This document shows positions 8,650-19,900 of a stretch of DNA of 64,000 nt, one piece after another. Location: assembly GCF_000519305.1 (NCBI RefSeq), contig NZ_JAFG01000005.1, positions 500,018 to 564,017 of the forward strand. The letters run 5' to 3'. Within the stretch, counting starts at the first letter, position 1. Each line of letters opens with the position of its first letter. This DNA comes from Mesorhizobium ciceri WSM4083. Its GTDB lineage: Bacteria > Pseudomonadota > Alphaproteobacteria > Rhizobiales > Rhizobiaceae. Under the pieces are notes generated by a model. The model searched no databases. It was given only the letters and a program-made list of their open reading frames with translations, and was not told where the DNA came from. Made by a program: the position numbers and the translations under genes.

Positions 8650-9057
8650 CTAGCCGTTGCCAAGCAGCGGCACGGTAACGGTTGTCGCGTAGTTGATCGG
8701 GAAGGAACTGAAGTAGGGAAAGTCGATGACGAAGGCATAGGCGGCGGTCAGATGCGCCATGCGGAAGCCGCCGCTCACCGGGTCGATGGCGATGGTGACG
8801 TTCACGTCCTTGAACCCCAAGGCCTGCAATTTCTGCGTGGCGATCGATTGAATGTCGGCCTGGGTCAGCGTGTTCTTAAGCTGCAGCGAGCGCGCTGACG
8901 TCTCCAGCGTATAGCGAACACTGGAGACCGAGTGCATCGACCAGCCAAAGGCGAATATTCCGAACAGCAGCATGACAAGGAAGGGCGCGATCAGCGCGAA
9001 CTCCAGCCCGGCTCCGCCCGATCGATCCCGCCGCAACGCGCTTGCCCTAGCGTACAC
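8650..9057 (-). CDS. TadE-like pseudopilin
   Basis: 135 residues. The N terminus has the TadE-type pattern: a short basic leader, then [20 protein letters not shown], with the Glu of the hydrophobic segment as in prepilin-like pseudopilins. The remainder is a periplasmic beta-rich domain. The start is GTG at 9057, overlapping the stop of the upstream gene by 11 bases with AGGAG at good distance, which suggests translational coupling. It is the last of three Tad-like genes. These proteins normally assist Flp pilus assembly, but no ATPase, secretin or flp pilin gene lies nearby. Confidence 0.8.
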   Translation of the reverse strand: MYARASALRRDRSGGAGLEFALIAPFLVMLLFGIFAFGWSMHSVSSVRYTLETSARSLQLKNTLTQADIQSIATQKLQALGFKDVNVTIAIDPVSGGFRMAHLTAAYAFVIDFPYFSSFPINYATTVTVPLLGNG

Positions 9058-9487
9058 GGATCATCTCCTGGTGACTGATGACGGTGGGAGCGGCAAAGGC
9101 GCCGAAGGCAACTGGCGGCACCCAGGTGCCCGATGCCTGTATCTGGACATAAATAGAGGGCACCTTCGGCCCACTGCACATGGTGGAAGCGTCGACCACG
9201 GTCGTCCCGCACATACGGATGCGGCTTAGCGTGACCTGGCCGTCTTCCGGCCGATTTTCCCAACTCGCAATGGCAAGGGCCTGGGTCGCCGCATCATCGG
9301 TCGATCCGCTCATGACCAGATTCGCGGCGGTCTTCACACCGGCGCGCATCGATAGTGAACTTGTCACGTAGGACCAGCCGTCCAGAATACCAAGCAGCAC
9401 CAGGCACAGAATGGGCAGCACCATCGCGAACTCGACCGCCGCAACGCCCGAATCATCGCCAAGTATCGGCATCGATCGGCGCGCCAC
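9047..9487 (-). CDS. TadE-like pseudopilin (second copy)
   Basis: 146 residues if the GTG at 9487 is used, 4 bases after the stop of the TadG-like gene. The frame is open for 50 further codons into that gene, which I reject as overlap. The signature is [20 protein letters not shown] at residues 14-33, the TadE hydrophobic segment with its conserved Glu. The middle contains two cysteines ([16 protein letters not shown]) that probably form a disulfide after export. Its gene overlaps the following TadE gene by 11 bases. It is likely a minor pseudopilin processed by a TadV-type peptidase encoded elsewhere. Confidence 0.8.
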   Translation of the reverse strand: MARRSMPILGDDSGVAAVEFAMVLPILCLVLLGILDGWSYVTSSLSMRAGVKTAANLVMSGSTDDAATQALAIASWENRPEDGQVTLSRIRMCGTTVVDASTMCSGPKVPSIYVQIQASGTWVPPVAFGAFAAPTVISHQEMIRVR

Positions 9488-9491
9488 GGAG

Positions 9492-10718
9492 CTACTCGGA
9501 CAGTGCCACGGACCGCGCGGCTGGAATGTTGGGCACTCCGAGGCTCGAGCAATCCTGATTGATGGTTGAGTTACCGGACCATTGAATCGTGTTGGCGACG
9601 ACCCTGGTGCAGCCGCCATTGCCCGAGAAATTGCCAAGATAGTTCACTTGCTGCTTGGGGAAATAGATGGCCCCGGTCAAAAGCGAGTCCGCTGTGCCGT
9701 TGAATGTGCTGGATGCGCTCATGCCGGTCCTGTCGCCATAGAACAGAATGCCTGAGTAGGTGCCCGAAGTGGCCGCGCTGAGCTTCACGGACGCATTGCC
9801 ATTCATGCTGACCGTCGAACTGCCCGACATGAAGATGGTCACCCCGCTGCCGGTGATGGCTGCGTTGGCGTTTATCTTGAAACTGCCCTGGACGACATAG
9901 ACGCCGGGCGAAAGCGTGACATTGCCCTTCAGGTTCATGCCGCTGCAATAGGTGCCTGGACCGAGCGTCGCCTTGTTGTCGTTCTGGCAGGGGGTTGCGG
10001 CCACCGGGGCCGGCAGGTCGACAAAGGGATCGCCGGCAGGCAGCGCCTGGGTGATCGGGGCCGCGCAGACGGTGGTGACGGGATTGCTGAGAGAGACACC
10101 GCCCGCCGATATCAGGCAATCGGCCTGCAGGCCGGCCGCGCCCTGAACCTTGATGGCGTCCGAGGCGATCGAATTGGACATGACCGAGCAGCCGGTGAGC
10201 TTGACGCTGGTGCTGCCGGAGAACAGCACCGCCTGCGACGCGGACGGATCGAGCGCGAGCATGCAAGCACTCGAGGCATCGGTAATGACGGCCACCGCCC
10301 TCGCCTGTTCGGGAACTTTTTCCTGAGTGAAGATCAGGGTGAACATCCGGTCGAGTTTCTGGCCGACGATCACCTCGACCGCTTTTTTCGCCGTATTCGG
10401 TCCGGACGCCGGCGGCGTATTGACGACGATCGTGCCCGAGCCGAGCCCGTTCGACGCCGCGGACTGGGTCGCGGCCGCGACGATCGTCGGCTTGTCGGAA
10501 CCCGAAATCTGTTCGAGCGCTCCGGCATAGGCGGCTGCATCGGCCGTCGCCTGCAATCTCAGGCTGTTGTAGTACCAATAGGAGGTCTCGACGCCGAAGC
10601 CCGCAGCGCCGACAACGACCGGCAAGGTGAGGGCAAAAATGGTGGCGACATTTGCGACCGTGCTCCGGCGCATGGCGTCCATTACAAGCCGAAGACGGGT
10701 GAAGCTACTCAAGGCCAT
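9492..10718 (-). CDS. TadG-like pilus assembly protein
   Basis: 408 residues. After a basic N terminus comes the Tad_G helix (TVANVATIFALTLPVVVGAA, about residues 20-39), followed by GVETSYWYYNSLRLQATADA, the usual TadG N-terminal domain, with the Ala-rich AAYAGALEQ. The rest is a Ser/Thr/Gly-rich beta-structured domain, without a visible von Willebrand A MIDAS motif, unlike the longest TadG proteins. It is the first gene of a three-gene run with the two TadE-like genes, spaced by 4 bases and an 11-base overlap, so it is certainly one operon. It is probably periplasmic, anchored in the inner membrane. Confidence 0.8.
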   Translation of the reverse strand: MALSSFTRLRLVMDAMRRSTVANVATIFALTLPVVVGAAGFGVETSYWYYNSLRLQATADAAAYAGALEQISGSDKPTIVAAATQSAASNGLGSGTIVVNTPPASGPNTAKKAVEVIVGQKLDRMFTLIFTQEKVPEQARAVAVITDASSACMLALDPSASQAVLFSGSTSVKLTGCSVMSNSIASDAIKVQGAAGLQADCLISAGGVSLSNPVTTVCAAPITQALPAGDPFVDLPAPVAATPCQNDNKATLGPGTYCSGMNLKGNVTLSPGVYVVQGSFKINANAAITGSGVTIFMSGSSTVSMNGNASVKLSAATSGTYSGILFYGDRTGMSASSTFNGTADSLLTGAIYFPKQQVNYLGNFSGNGGCTRVVANTIQWSGNSTINQDCSSLGVPNIPAARSVALSE

Positions 10719-10915
10719 GGCTTAAATTAGAAAGCACGCATAAATGAACGAATGGCTAAAAAGTTCGTTGCATTTTTGAGCAGTGGTCCATTGGCTTCAA
10801 AAAGAAATGTTTCGCTGGCTGACCAACTCCCAAGCGCGCATCTTGGCAAATGCGCGAGGCCAGCACTGGCTGGAGGGCCCGCGAGAGCGGGCGCGTCCGC
10901 TTGCGACAGGCCCCC

Positions 10916-10930
10916 GGCACGGTGCCGGTG
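10916..10930. repeat. Perfect 15-base palindrome downstream of the autotransporter gene
   Basis: CCGGCACGGTGCCGG is a self-complementary stem lying 13 bases past the end of the giant gene. Another small hairpin, GCCCGC-GAGA-GCGGGC, is at 10876-10891. They may help end the 11-kb transcript, but no T-run follows on the minus strand, so an intrinsic terminator is uncertain. Confidence 0.4.
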
Positions 10931-10942
10931 AGCGCTCCTTCC

Positions 10943-13900
10943 CTACCAGTTCACCCTGAACCCGACATTGCCGCCATAGGTCTGTACCCGGTCGGCGAAC
11001 TTGCCGTCGAAGGTGGCGAACACCGATGTGGTGCTGCTCCAGTTCAGCTTGACACCCGCGTTGACGGCGACGGCATCCTGCGCCGCTCCCGCACCCTGCA
11101 CCACGAAGGCATAGCCCGGCGCTGCCTGGAAGGTTGGTTCGACAGAGCGGTCCGGTCTGAACTCGTGCAGCCAGGCCGCGCGGCCCCAGGCCTGCAGCGT
11201 CGCGGTCTCGCCGACAGCGACCGAGGTGTCGAGTTGCAGACCGAGCGAGACCGGCAGCGAGATGATCGTACGATGCTCGAAGTCCAGCCCCAGCGCACCG
11301 TCGCTCGGCGATTCTTCCGAGAAACCCTGCATCGACAACGCAGAGAATTGCAGCCCGGCAAAGGGTGTGATGGCGCCTGAGCCCACCGGCTGCCGCCAGC
11401 CGGCCTCAAGCGTGGTGCCGAAGCCGGCGCTCATGAAATCGCCGGTCCAGTGCTCTCTTGATATGGCCGGCACAGGATTGAGCGGATCGGGCGCACCCGG
11501 AACCGAACTGAAGCGGTCGGTCGTGTTGGAGTAGAGGTCCATCGCCAGCGAGCCGTTGATGTAGAACTGACCCCATTTGCGCGCGCCATAGGCGCCGGCA
11601 TGGCCGCCGACGATGTTGCCGGAGGTTTCGCGATCCGGCACGGCAAACGAAGACGCCACGCCACCGAGCGCGAAGCCCATCAGGATGTCGGGATCGCCCT
11701 GCGAGTCGAGGCCGGCGGCAAAATTGCCGGATTTGTAGCCAAGACCAGCGCTGCCGACGACCGGGTCGCCGGAAACCACACCCGAATTGCCACCGGCCGT
11801 GGCCCAGTAATTCCAGCGCCGCTCATCGGGAGCCTTCACCATGTCGTCGAATGGATTGGCTTTGCCCGGCGGTTCCGCGTAGGCCGTCTCCGGCACCGCG
11901 ACGGACTGGCTCATCGGATCCGTGGCCATACCCATACGCCAGGCGTCCGACTGTCGGTTCATGGCCGCCTGGAAGGTGCTGTTGGCGTCAAATTCCGGCT
12001 GCTGGAAGCCGCTGACGCCCTCGCCCGAGATGGTGTCGTAGACAGCACCCAGTTGGTCGAGCGTCGGAATGTAGAAGATCGCACTGGCAATCTTGGTGAA
12101 GTTCGGCGACGTCAGATCGGTCTGGATCGCGTTGATCGCCGAACCCACCGCCGTCTGGTTCTCGGTCAGGCCGGCGCGGGCGAAATTGATGTCGACATTG
12201 AGGACGACATCCTCGGGATTGGGATATTTCAGCGAATACTGCGCCACCGCGCTCGGTATGGAGTTCAGCTTCAAACCCTTGTCGGTCACGCCGCCAAGCG
12301 CATGCAGGATGATGTAGTCCTCGTTGCCCGGCGAGGCCGCACCCGGCTCCATGATGTTGATGTTGACGAAGCCGTTGACGTCAGCCGTCCCCGTCACATC
12401 GATGCGATCGGCCTCGGGGTCGAGATCGAGGTCGAGCAGATAGACGCCGGTGGCCGCTTGCGACCAGCTGCCATTGACCTCGGTGGTCATCACGCGGTCG
12501 AGCCCGCCGGGTGCCGCCAGGCCGTCATTGTTGAGCTGGCCGGTCAGGCCGAGATCGACCGTGTCGCCCATCAGGTAAAGGGCCGTGGCCTTGTTGTTGA
12601 AAGTGTTGAGACCGCCCCCGAGGCCGACCGATCCGACCGTAGCGAAGTAATTGTCGAAAGTGTCGTTGCCGTCGCCGCCGCGCATGGCGTAGCCGTCGAT
12701 CAGCAGCACCGAGCGGACGAGACCGTTATTGGTCAGCAGATTGTTGTTGCCGTCCTTGAAGTTGACGCCGGCACCCGCACCGGAGCCACCGGTGATCTTC
12801 ACGCCGGTGGCGATCGTGACCTTGATGTCGCCATTGCTGGTGCCGCCGGCGCTCTGTTCCATCAGCGCGAAGGAATTCTTGCCGGTCACGTCAAGGTCGG
12901 CCGTTTGCGTGAACTCGATGCCGCCGCCGGTGCCACTGCCCCCGGCAGAGCCCGAGAAGCCCTGCGGGGTCGGCATCACGCTCGCCTGTTCGAGGCCGAG
13001 AAAATTGCCGACATGGCCGCCAACGCCGCCGCCACCGCCGATGCTCTGGCCGAACACACCGACTGAATTGTCGCCGGTGATCACCATGGCGACATTGCTG
13101 TTGATGGTGACCTTGCCGCCGTTGCCGCTGCCGCCATTGACGGCTTCGATGATACCGTCGGTGCCCGCCGTCACCACGCCGCCGCCGCCGCCGACAGACT
13201 GCGCGAAGATGCCGACCGAGCCGTCGCCGGTCAAAGTGATCTGGCCGGTGTTGGTGACGGTGACGTCACCGCCCTTGCCGGTCGCACCCGTGTCGCCGCC
13301 GATGAACACCGGCGGGCCGATCGTCGCTGCGATCGCCGTTCCGCCCGTGCCGCCGCCGCCGCCGACCGACTGCGCGAAGATCGCCACCGAATTGTCGCCG
13401 TCGAGCTGCATGCCGCCATTGTTGATGACGGTGACAATGCCGCCATCGCCACCGGCCGCACCCTTGCCGCCGAGCGCGATGGAAAGGCCGGCCGCACCGC
13501 CGGCTACCGAATAGGCCGCGCCGCCATTGCCGCCGCCGCCGCCGACCGACTGCGCCATGATGCCGGTCGAGCCGAAGCCCTTTGTGTGGATCACACCGTC
13601 GCTGAAATTGGTGACGTTGACGTCGCCGCCCTTGCCATTGGAGCCGCCGGCGCCACCGATGCCGAAAGTGAAGGCGCCAGGGCTGAGAGCCGCGGCAACG
13701 CTCATGGCGCCATTGCCACCACCGCCGCCGATCGATTCTGCAAAGATCGCCACCGACGCATCTTCTATCGTCGTGATGCGGCCATGGTTGTTGACGGTGA
13801 CGACGCCGCCATCGCCCGAACTGCCGCCATCGCCGCCAACGCCGATCGCAACCGGCACGATGCTGGCGGCGAACGCGCCGCCGCCATTGCCGCCGCCGCC

Positions 13901-16900
13901 ACCGATCGACTGCGCGAAGATGCCGTGCGCGCCAAAGCCCTCGACGGTGATCGCACCGGCGGCATTGTTGGTCACGGTGACGTCGCCGCCCTTGCCGGAG
14001 CTGCCGCCCTTGCCGCCGACCGCGATGAAGCCGATTGCCCGTCCGCCCGAGCCGCCGCCGCCGCCGACCGACTGGGCGTTGATGGCATCGGCGCCAGCGC
14101 CGTAGGTGTGCAGGATGTTGGAGTTGGTGACCGTGACGACGCCGCCGGCGCCGCTCGAACCACCTGAACCGCCGATGGCGATCAGCGCCGGGATCGAGCC
14201 GGTGACGCCGCCATTCTTGCCGCCGCCGGAGCCGCCGCCGCCGCCGACCGACTGGGCCTGGATCGCGTAGGAATCGGTGCCATGCGTCTCGATCATCGCG
14301 ACATTGGCGACATCGACCGCGCCGCCGCCACCGCTGGAACCGCCACTGCCACCGACACCGAGCGCGGTGATGCCGAGCGAGCCGCCTGCGCCACCACCGC
14401 CACCGACCGACTGAGCGAAGATGCCGACGGAATCATCGGCATGGGTCAGGATGCCACCGTAATTGTTGACGATGACATGGCCACCGGCGCCTGAGGCGCC
14501 ACCGCCGCCGCCGATCGCCAGCAGCGCGCCGGCGCCACCGCCCGAACCGCCGCCGCCGCCGACCGACTGGGCGAAGATGCCGGCCGAATGCCCCAGTTGA
14601 GGATCGACGGTTGGACCGTCGGCGCCCGGCGCCGTCGGCGTGGTGCCGAAGGTCTCGATCGTGGCCATTGTCACCTGGGACAGGTCGAGCTTGCCGTTGG
14701 TGACGGTTACGGAGCCGCCATTGCCGCTCGCGCCAGCGCTGCCGCCAAGTCCAACGGTGCCGACCGCGCCGGCCATGCCGTCGCCGCCGTCGCCGCCGCC
14801 GCCGCCGATCGACTGCGCGTGGATGCCATCCGACTTCTGACCATGTGTGGTGATGATGCCCTCATTGCTGACGATGACGGTGCCGCCGGATCCACCGCCC
14901 GTTCCCGAACCGCCGATGGCGACCGAGCCGGAACGCTTGAGACTTGATGTGCCGAGCGGGGCCAAAAGAATCGTCGGATCAAGCGGCACATAGGGTATGG
15001 CGACAAGGCCGGTGGTGCCGATATAGGCGTCGCCGCCCATGCCGCCGCCGCCGCCGATCGACTGGGCGACGATGCCCGACGACTTGTCGCCATGGGTGGT
15101 GATGAAATCGTAGTTGGAGACGTTGACGGTGTTGCCGTCATTGGCTGTGCCACCTGCCCCGCCGACCGTCGCCTGCAGGTTCCAGTTCGGCTTGCCGCCG
15201 GCCGGTTCGCAGACCTTGGCCAGCGTGCATTTCGCGCCGAGCTGCAGCGAGATCGAGTTCGAACGACCACCGGTGCCGCCGCCGCCACCAATCGACTGCG
15301 CCAGGATGCCGAATGCACCCATGCCAGAGGTCTCGATGCCGCCATGCTGCTCGATCGTGACCGTGCCGCCCTTGTTGCCGTTGCCACCAGAGCCGCCGAC
15401 CGCGACGCTGACATTGGCCTGCGTCCCCGGATTGTTGCCGGAGAGGCCGAGCACGCCGGTGATCGCGTTGCCGCCGGAGCCGCCGCCGCCACCGATCGAC
15501 TGCGCGAAGATGCCGTAGGCGCCGTCGCCATTGGTAACCGTCTGTCCGGCCGCCAGCAGACCGGTCTGCAGCAGGCCGTGGTTGGTCACGACGACGTCAC
15601 CGCCATAGCCGCTGTCGCCGCCAAAGCCACCGACGCTGACGCCGACATTGAGATTGGTCCCCGTGCCGAGCGAACCGATGGCCGCCGAGACGGCCATGCC
15701 GCCATTGCCGCCACCGCCGCCGACCGATTGCGCCTGGATGGCATGTGCTTCGAGACCATAGGTCGAGACAGCGCCGGTGTTGTCGATCGTCGCCTTGCCG
15801 GCATTGCTGCCGACGCCGCCAAAGCCGCCGACGCTCGCCGACAAGGTCTTGGCATCGGTCCCGGCGATGACGCCCGAAATCGACATGCCGCCATTGCCGC
15901 CGCTGCCGCCGATCGACTGCGCGAAAAGACCGACCGCCTGGTCGCCTCCGGTGATGGTCGCGCCATGGCGCGTCACCAGCACGTCGCCGCCGGCGCCGCC
16001 TCCGCCACCCACGCCACCTACGGAGGCGCTGATCTGGTTGCCGTTCTCACCAAGGCTGAGGCTGGTGGTGACGCTGAGGCCGCCATTGCCGCCGCCGCCG
16101 CCGACAGACTGCGCCAGCACGCCGAAGGCCTTGATGCCGGTGGTCTGGATGATGCCGGTCGAGTCGACCGTGACGTTTCTACCGTCGCCGGCCGAGCCGC
16201 CGAGGCCGCCCAGCGAAGCCGAAATCGCCGCCTTGGTGCCTTGCCCCTTGCCGAGCGTGCCGTTGACGGCCGCCGCGAACGAAAACCCGCCGCTGCCGCC
16301 GCCGCCGCCGACCGATTGCGCGAAGATGCCGTTGGCGCCATCGCCTTCGGTCAGGATGTTGTCGACCGAGGTGACGGTGACGGCCTCGCCGTTGCCGGCG
16401 CCGGCGCCGAAGCCGCCGATGGAAATGCCGATCGCAGCCTTGGCGTTCGGACCGGTGACCGAGAACGCGCCGGAGAAACCGCCATTGCCACCGCCGCCGC
16501 CAACCGATTGCGCGAAGATGCCGTTGGCATCGCCGCCCCTGGTATGGATGGTCGCATTGTTGTTGGCGAGCGTGGTACCGACATTGCTGTTGACGATGAC
16601 CGCGCCGGCATCCTTGCCGAGACCGCCAAAGCCGCCAATGCTGACGCTGGCGCCGCCGGCGCCGTCGACCGTCATGTTGCCGGCGATGGAGAAGCCGCCA
16701 TTGCCACCGCCGCCACCGATCGACTGCGCCAGGATGCCGTTCGAAAGATCGCCCGTGGTGTCGATCGTGCCGGTGTTGTTGACGGTGACCAGCCTGGAGA
16801 CGCCGCCACTGCCGCCCTTGCCGCCAACCGACACCGAAGCGCTGCCCTGCTTGCCGGCGCCAGACAGCGTCACGACCGCGCCGCCATTGCCGCCGCCGCC

Positions 16901-19900
16901 GCCGACAGACTGCGCCAGGATGCCGTTCGAATTGGCTTTGATGGTGACGATGTTGCCGATCGATGTGGCCGTGACGACATCGCCATCGCCGCCACCACCG
17001 CCCGTACCACCGACACCGACGCCGATCGCGCCGCCATCGCCAACGATGGCGAGAGCGCCCGTGAAGCCGCCATTGCCGCCGCCGCCGCCCACCGACTGCG
17101 CCAGGATGCCGTCGGCCTTGCCGCCTTCGGTGCGCAGATTGCCAGTGCTGGTGACGGTAACCGATTTCGCATCGCCGCCGGCGCCGCCACCGCCGCCGAG
17201 AGCGACCGACAGGCTGCCCGTGCCGCCCAGGCTGCCGGAAACCGCGAAGCCGCCATTGCCGCCGCCACCGCCGACCGATTGCGCGAAGATGGCATGCGAA
17301 CCATCGCCCTCGGTCTCGATATTGCCGTGGCTGTCGACGGTGACGATGTTGGCGTCGCCGCCGCTGGTCCCCGAACCACCGACACCGACGCTGCCGGCAA
17401 GGTCCTTGCTGCCCGAGAGCGCGATGGCGAAGCCGCCATTACCGCCGCCGCCGCCGACCGATTGCGCCAGGATGCCAAAGGAGTCTTTTCCGCTGGTCAG
17501 GATGTTGTTGTAGCTGGTGACACCGACCGTGCCGGCGTTCGACGCTGCTCCGCCGCTGCCGCCGACGCTGACGCCCAATCCGCCGCCGCCCAGCCCGATT
17601 CCGAGGCTGCCGGCGAAGCCGCCGGAGCCGCCGCCGCCGCCGACCGATTGCGCGAAGATGCCGGACGAGTTGTCGCCCTGGGTCCAGATCGTCGCGGCGG
17701 TGCCGGCAGGCGCCTGCAACACCGGCTGGCCGTTCAAGGCAACGCTATAGCTGTTGACGATCACATTGCCGGCGATCGAGCCGGTCGCACCCGCGCCGCC
17801 AATACCGACGCCGATGCCGGCATTGCCGGTCGTGGCCGAACCGGCGACGGCGAAACCGCCATTGCCGCCGCCGCCACCGATCGACTGTGCCAGGATGCCG
17901 TTGGAGAATTTGCCCGTCGTGGCGATGGTGCCGGTACTGGTCACCGTCACGTCCTTGCCGACGCCGCCAATGCCGCCCTTGCCGCCGATCGCCACCGACG
18001 CAGTCGCTGCGTCCGGATCGCCGAGCGCGCCGGTGACGGCCACACTGAAACCACCATTGCCGCCGCCGCCGCCAATCGACTGCGCGATGATGCCGGACGA
18101 ATTGTCGAAATTGGTCGAGATGTTGCCGGTCGAGGTGACCGTGACGATGTCGGCGCTGCCGCCGCCGGCGCCCTTGCCGCCAAGCGCCACGCCGACCGCA
18201 ATCGACTTGCCGCCGCCGAATGTGCCGGCAAAGCCGCCATTGCCGCCGCCGCCGCCGACCGATTGCGCCAGGATGCCCGCAGCACCGGTGCCGCGCACGT
18301 CACCGGACGAGAAATCGGCGCCGGTCGAAATGTTGCCTGTCGAAATGACGGTGACGCCGAGCCCATTGCCGGCCGCGCCGCCGCTGCCGCCAAGCGCGAC
18401 GCCGATGCCGGCGTCCATTCCGAGCGCCAGCGAGACGGTCGAGCCGCCATTGCCGCCACCGCCGCCGACCGACTGCGCCAGGATGCCGATCGCCTGGTCG
18501 CCGGAGGTGGTGATGTTGCCGGCCGATGTGACACGGACGATATCGGCGTTGCCACCGCCGGCACCCTTGCCGCCGAGACCGACGGCGGCGCTGGCGCCTT
18601 GCAGCGTGATCGCGCCGGCACCGGCGAAGCCGCCATTGCCGCCGCCGCCGCCGACCGACTGCGCCAGGATGCCGACCGACTGGTCGCCATGCGTTTCGAT
18701 GTTGCCTGTCGAGGTGACGGTGACCGAGCCGGCCGTCTGGCCGGTGCCGCCACTGCCGCCAACCGCGACCGAGGCGCCCAACGCACCGGTGGTGAACGTG
18801 CCGGCGACGCTGAAGCCGCCATTGCCGCCGCCGCCGCCGATCGACTGCGCCAGGATGCCAGCGGCCTGTTTGCCGTAGGTGGTGATGTTGCCGTAATTGT
18901 TGACCTCGGCATGTTTGCCGATACCACCCGTCGCGCCGCTGCCACCGATGGCGACCGAGGCGGAGCCGCCAGCGCCCTCGAAGGAACCGGAGCCGCTCAG
19001 CGTCACGGCGAAGCCGCCATTGCCGCCGCCGCCGCCGATCGATTGCGCCAGGATGCCGATCGAGCCGTCATCGATCGTCAGGATGCTGTTTTGGGTGACG
19101 ATGCTGCCGACTTTCTTGCCGTTGTTCACGGTTGCCGTGCCGGCATCGCCGCCACCACCACCCGAGCCACCGAGATTGACGCCGACACCGACCAGGCCGC
19201 CGGCCGCGATGCCGCCGGAGAAGCCGCCATTGCCACCACCGCCGCCAATGCTTTCAGCCTGGACACCGACAGCATTCTTGCCTTCCGTGACGAGATTCCA
19301 GGTGCCGGCATAGCCGGTGGTAACCACGTGATTGGCGCCGTCGGCATTGATGACGACGTTTCCAGCCGAACTGCCGTCGGCGCCCGAGCCGCCAAGGCCG
19401 ACGCTCGCCGCGCCGCCGCCAAGGGCCGCCGAAACAGTGAAGCCGCCATTGCCGCCGCCACCACCAATCGACTGCGCCAGGATGCCTACCGAATTGTCGC
19501 CCTTCGTGTGGATCGAACCGGAGCTGCCGACGGTGACATCGGCACCGGCGCCGCCGCCGGCGCCCTTGCCGCCAATGTTGACGGCAATACCGACCGCGCC
19601 GCCGATGGCACCACCGATCGAATAGCCGCCATTGCCGCCGCCGCCGCCGACCGATTGCGCGACGATGCCGCCGGCATTGTCGCCGGCCGTCGAAATGTCG
19701 CTGAGGCTCGAGACGGTGACGAGTTTCGATACACCGCCCTTGCCGCCATTGCCGCCGATGCCTATCGCCGCCGCGAACGTGCCGGTGGCGTTGATCGCAA
19801 CCGCGATTGCCGCGCCGCCATTGCCGCCCGTGCCGCCGATCGATTGTGCGAAGATGCCCCGAGAGCCGTTTCCATAGGTGGTCAGCGACCCGGCGGTCTC

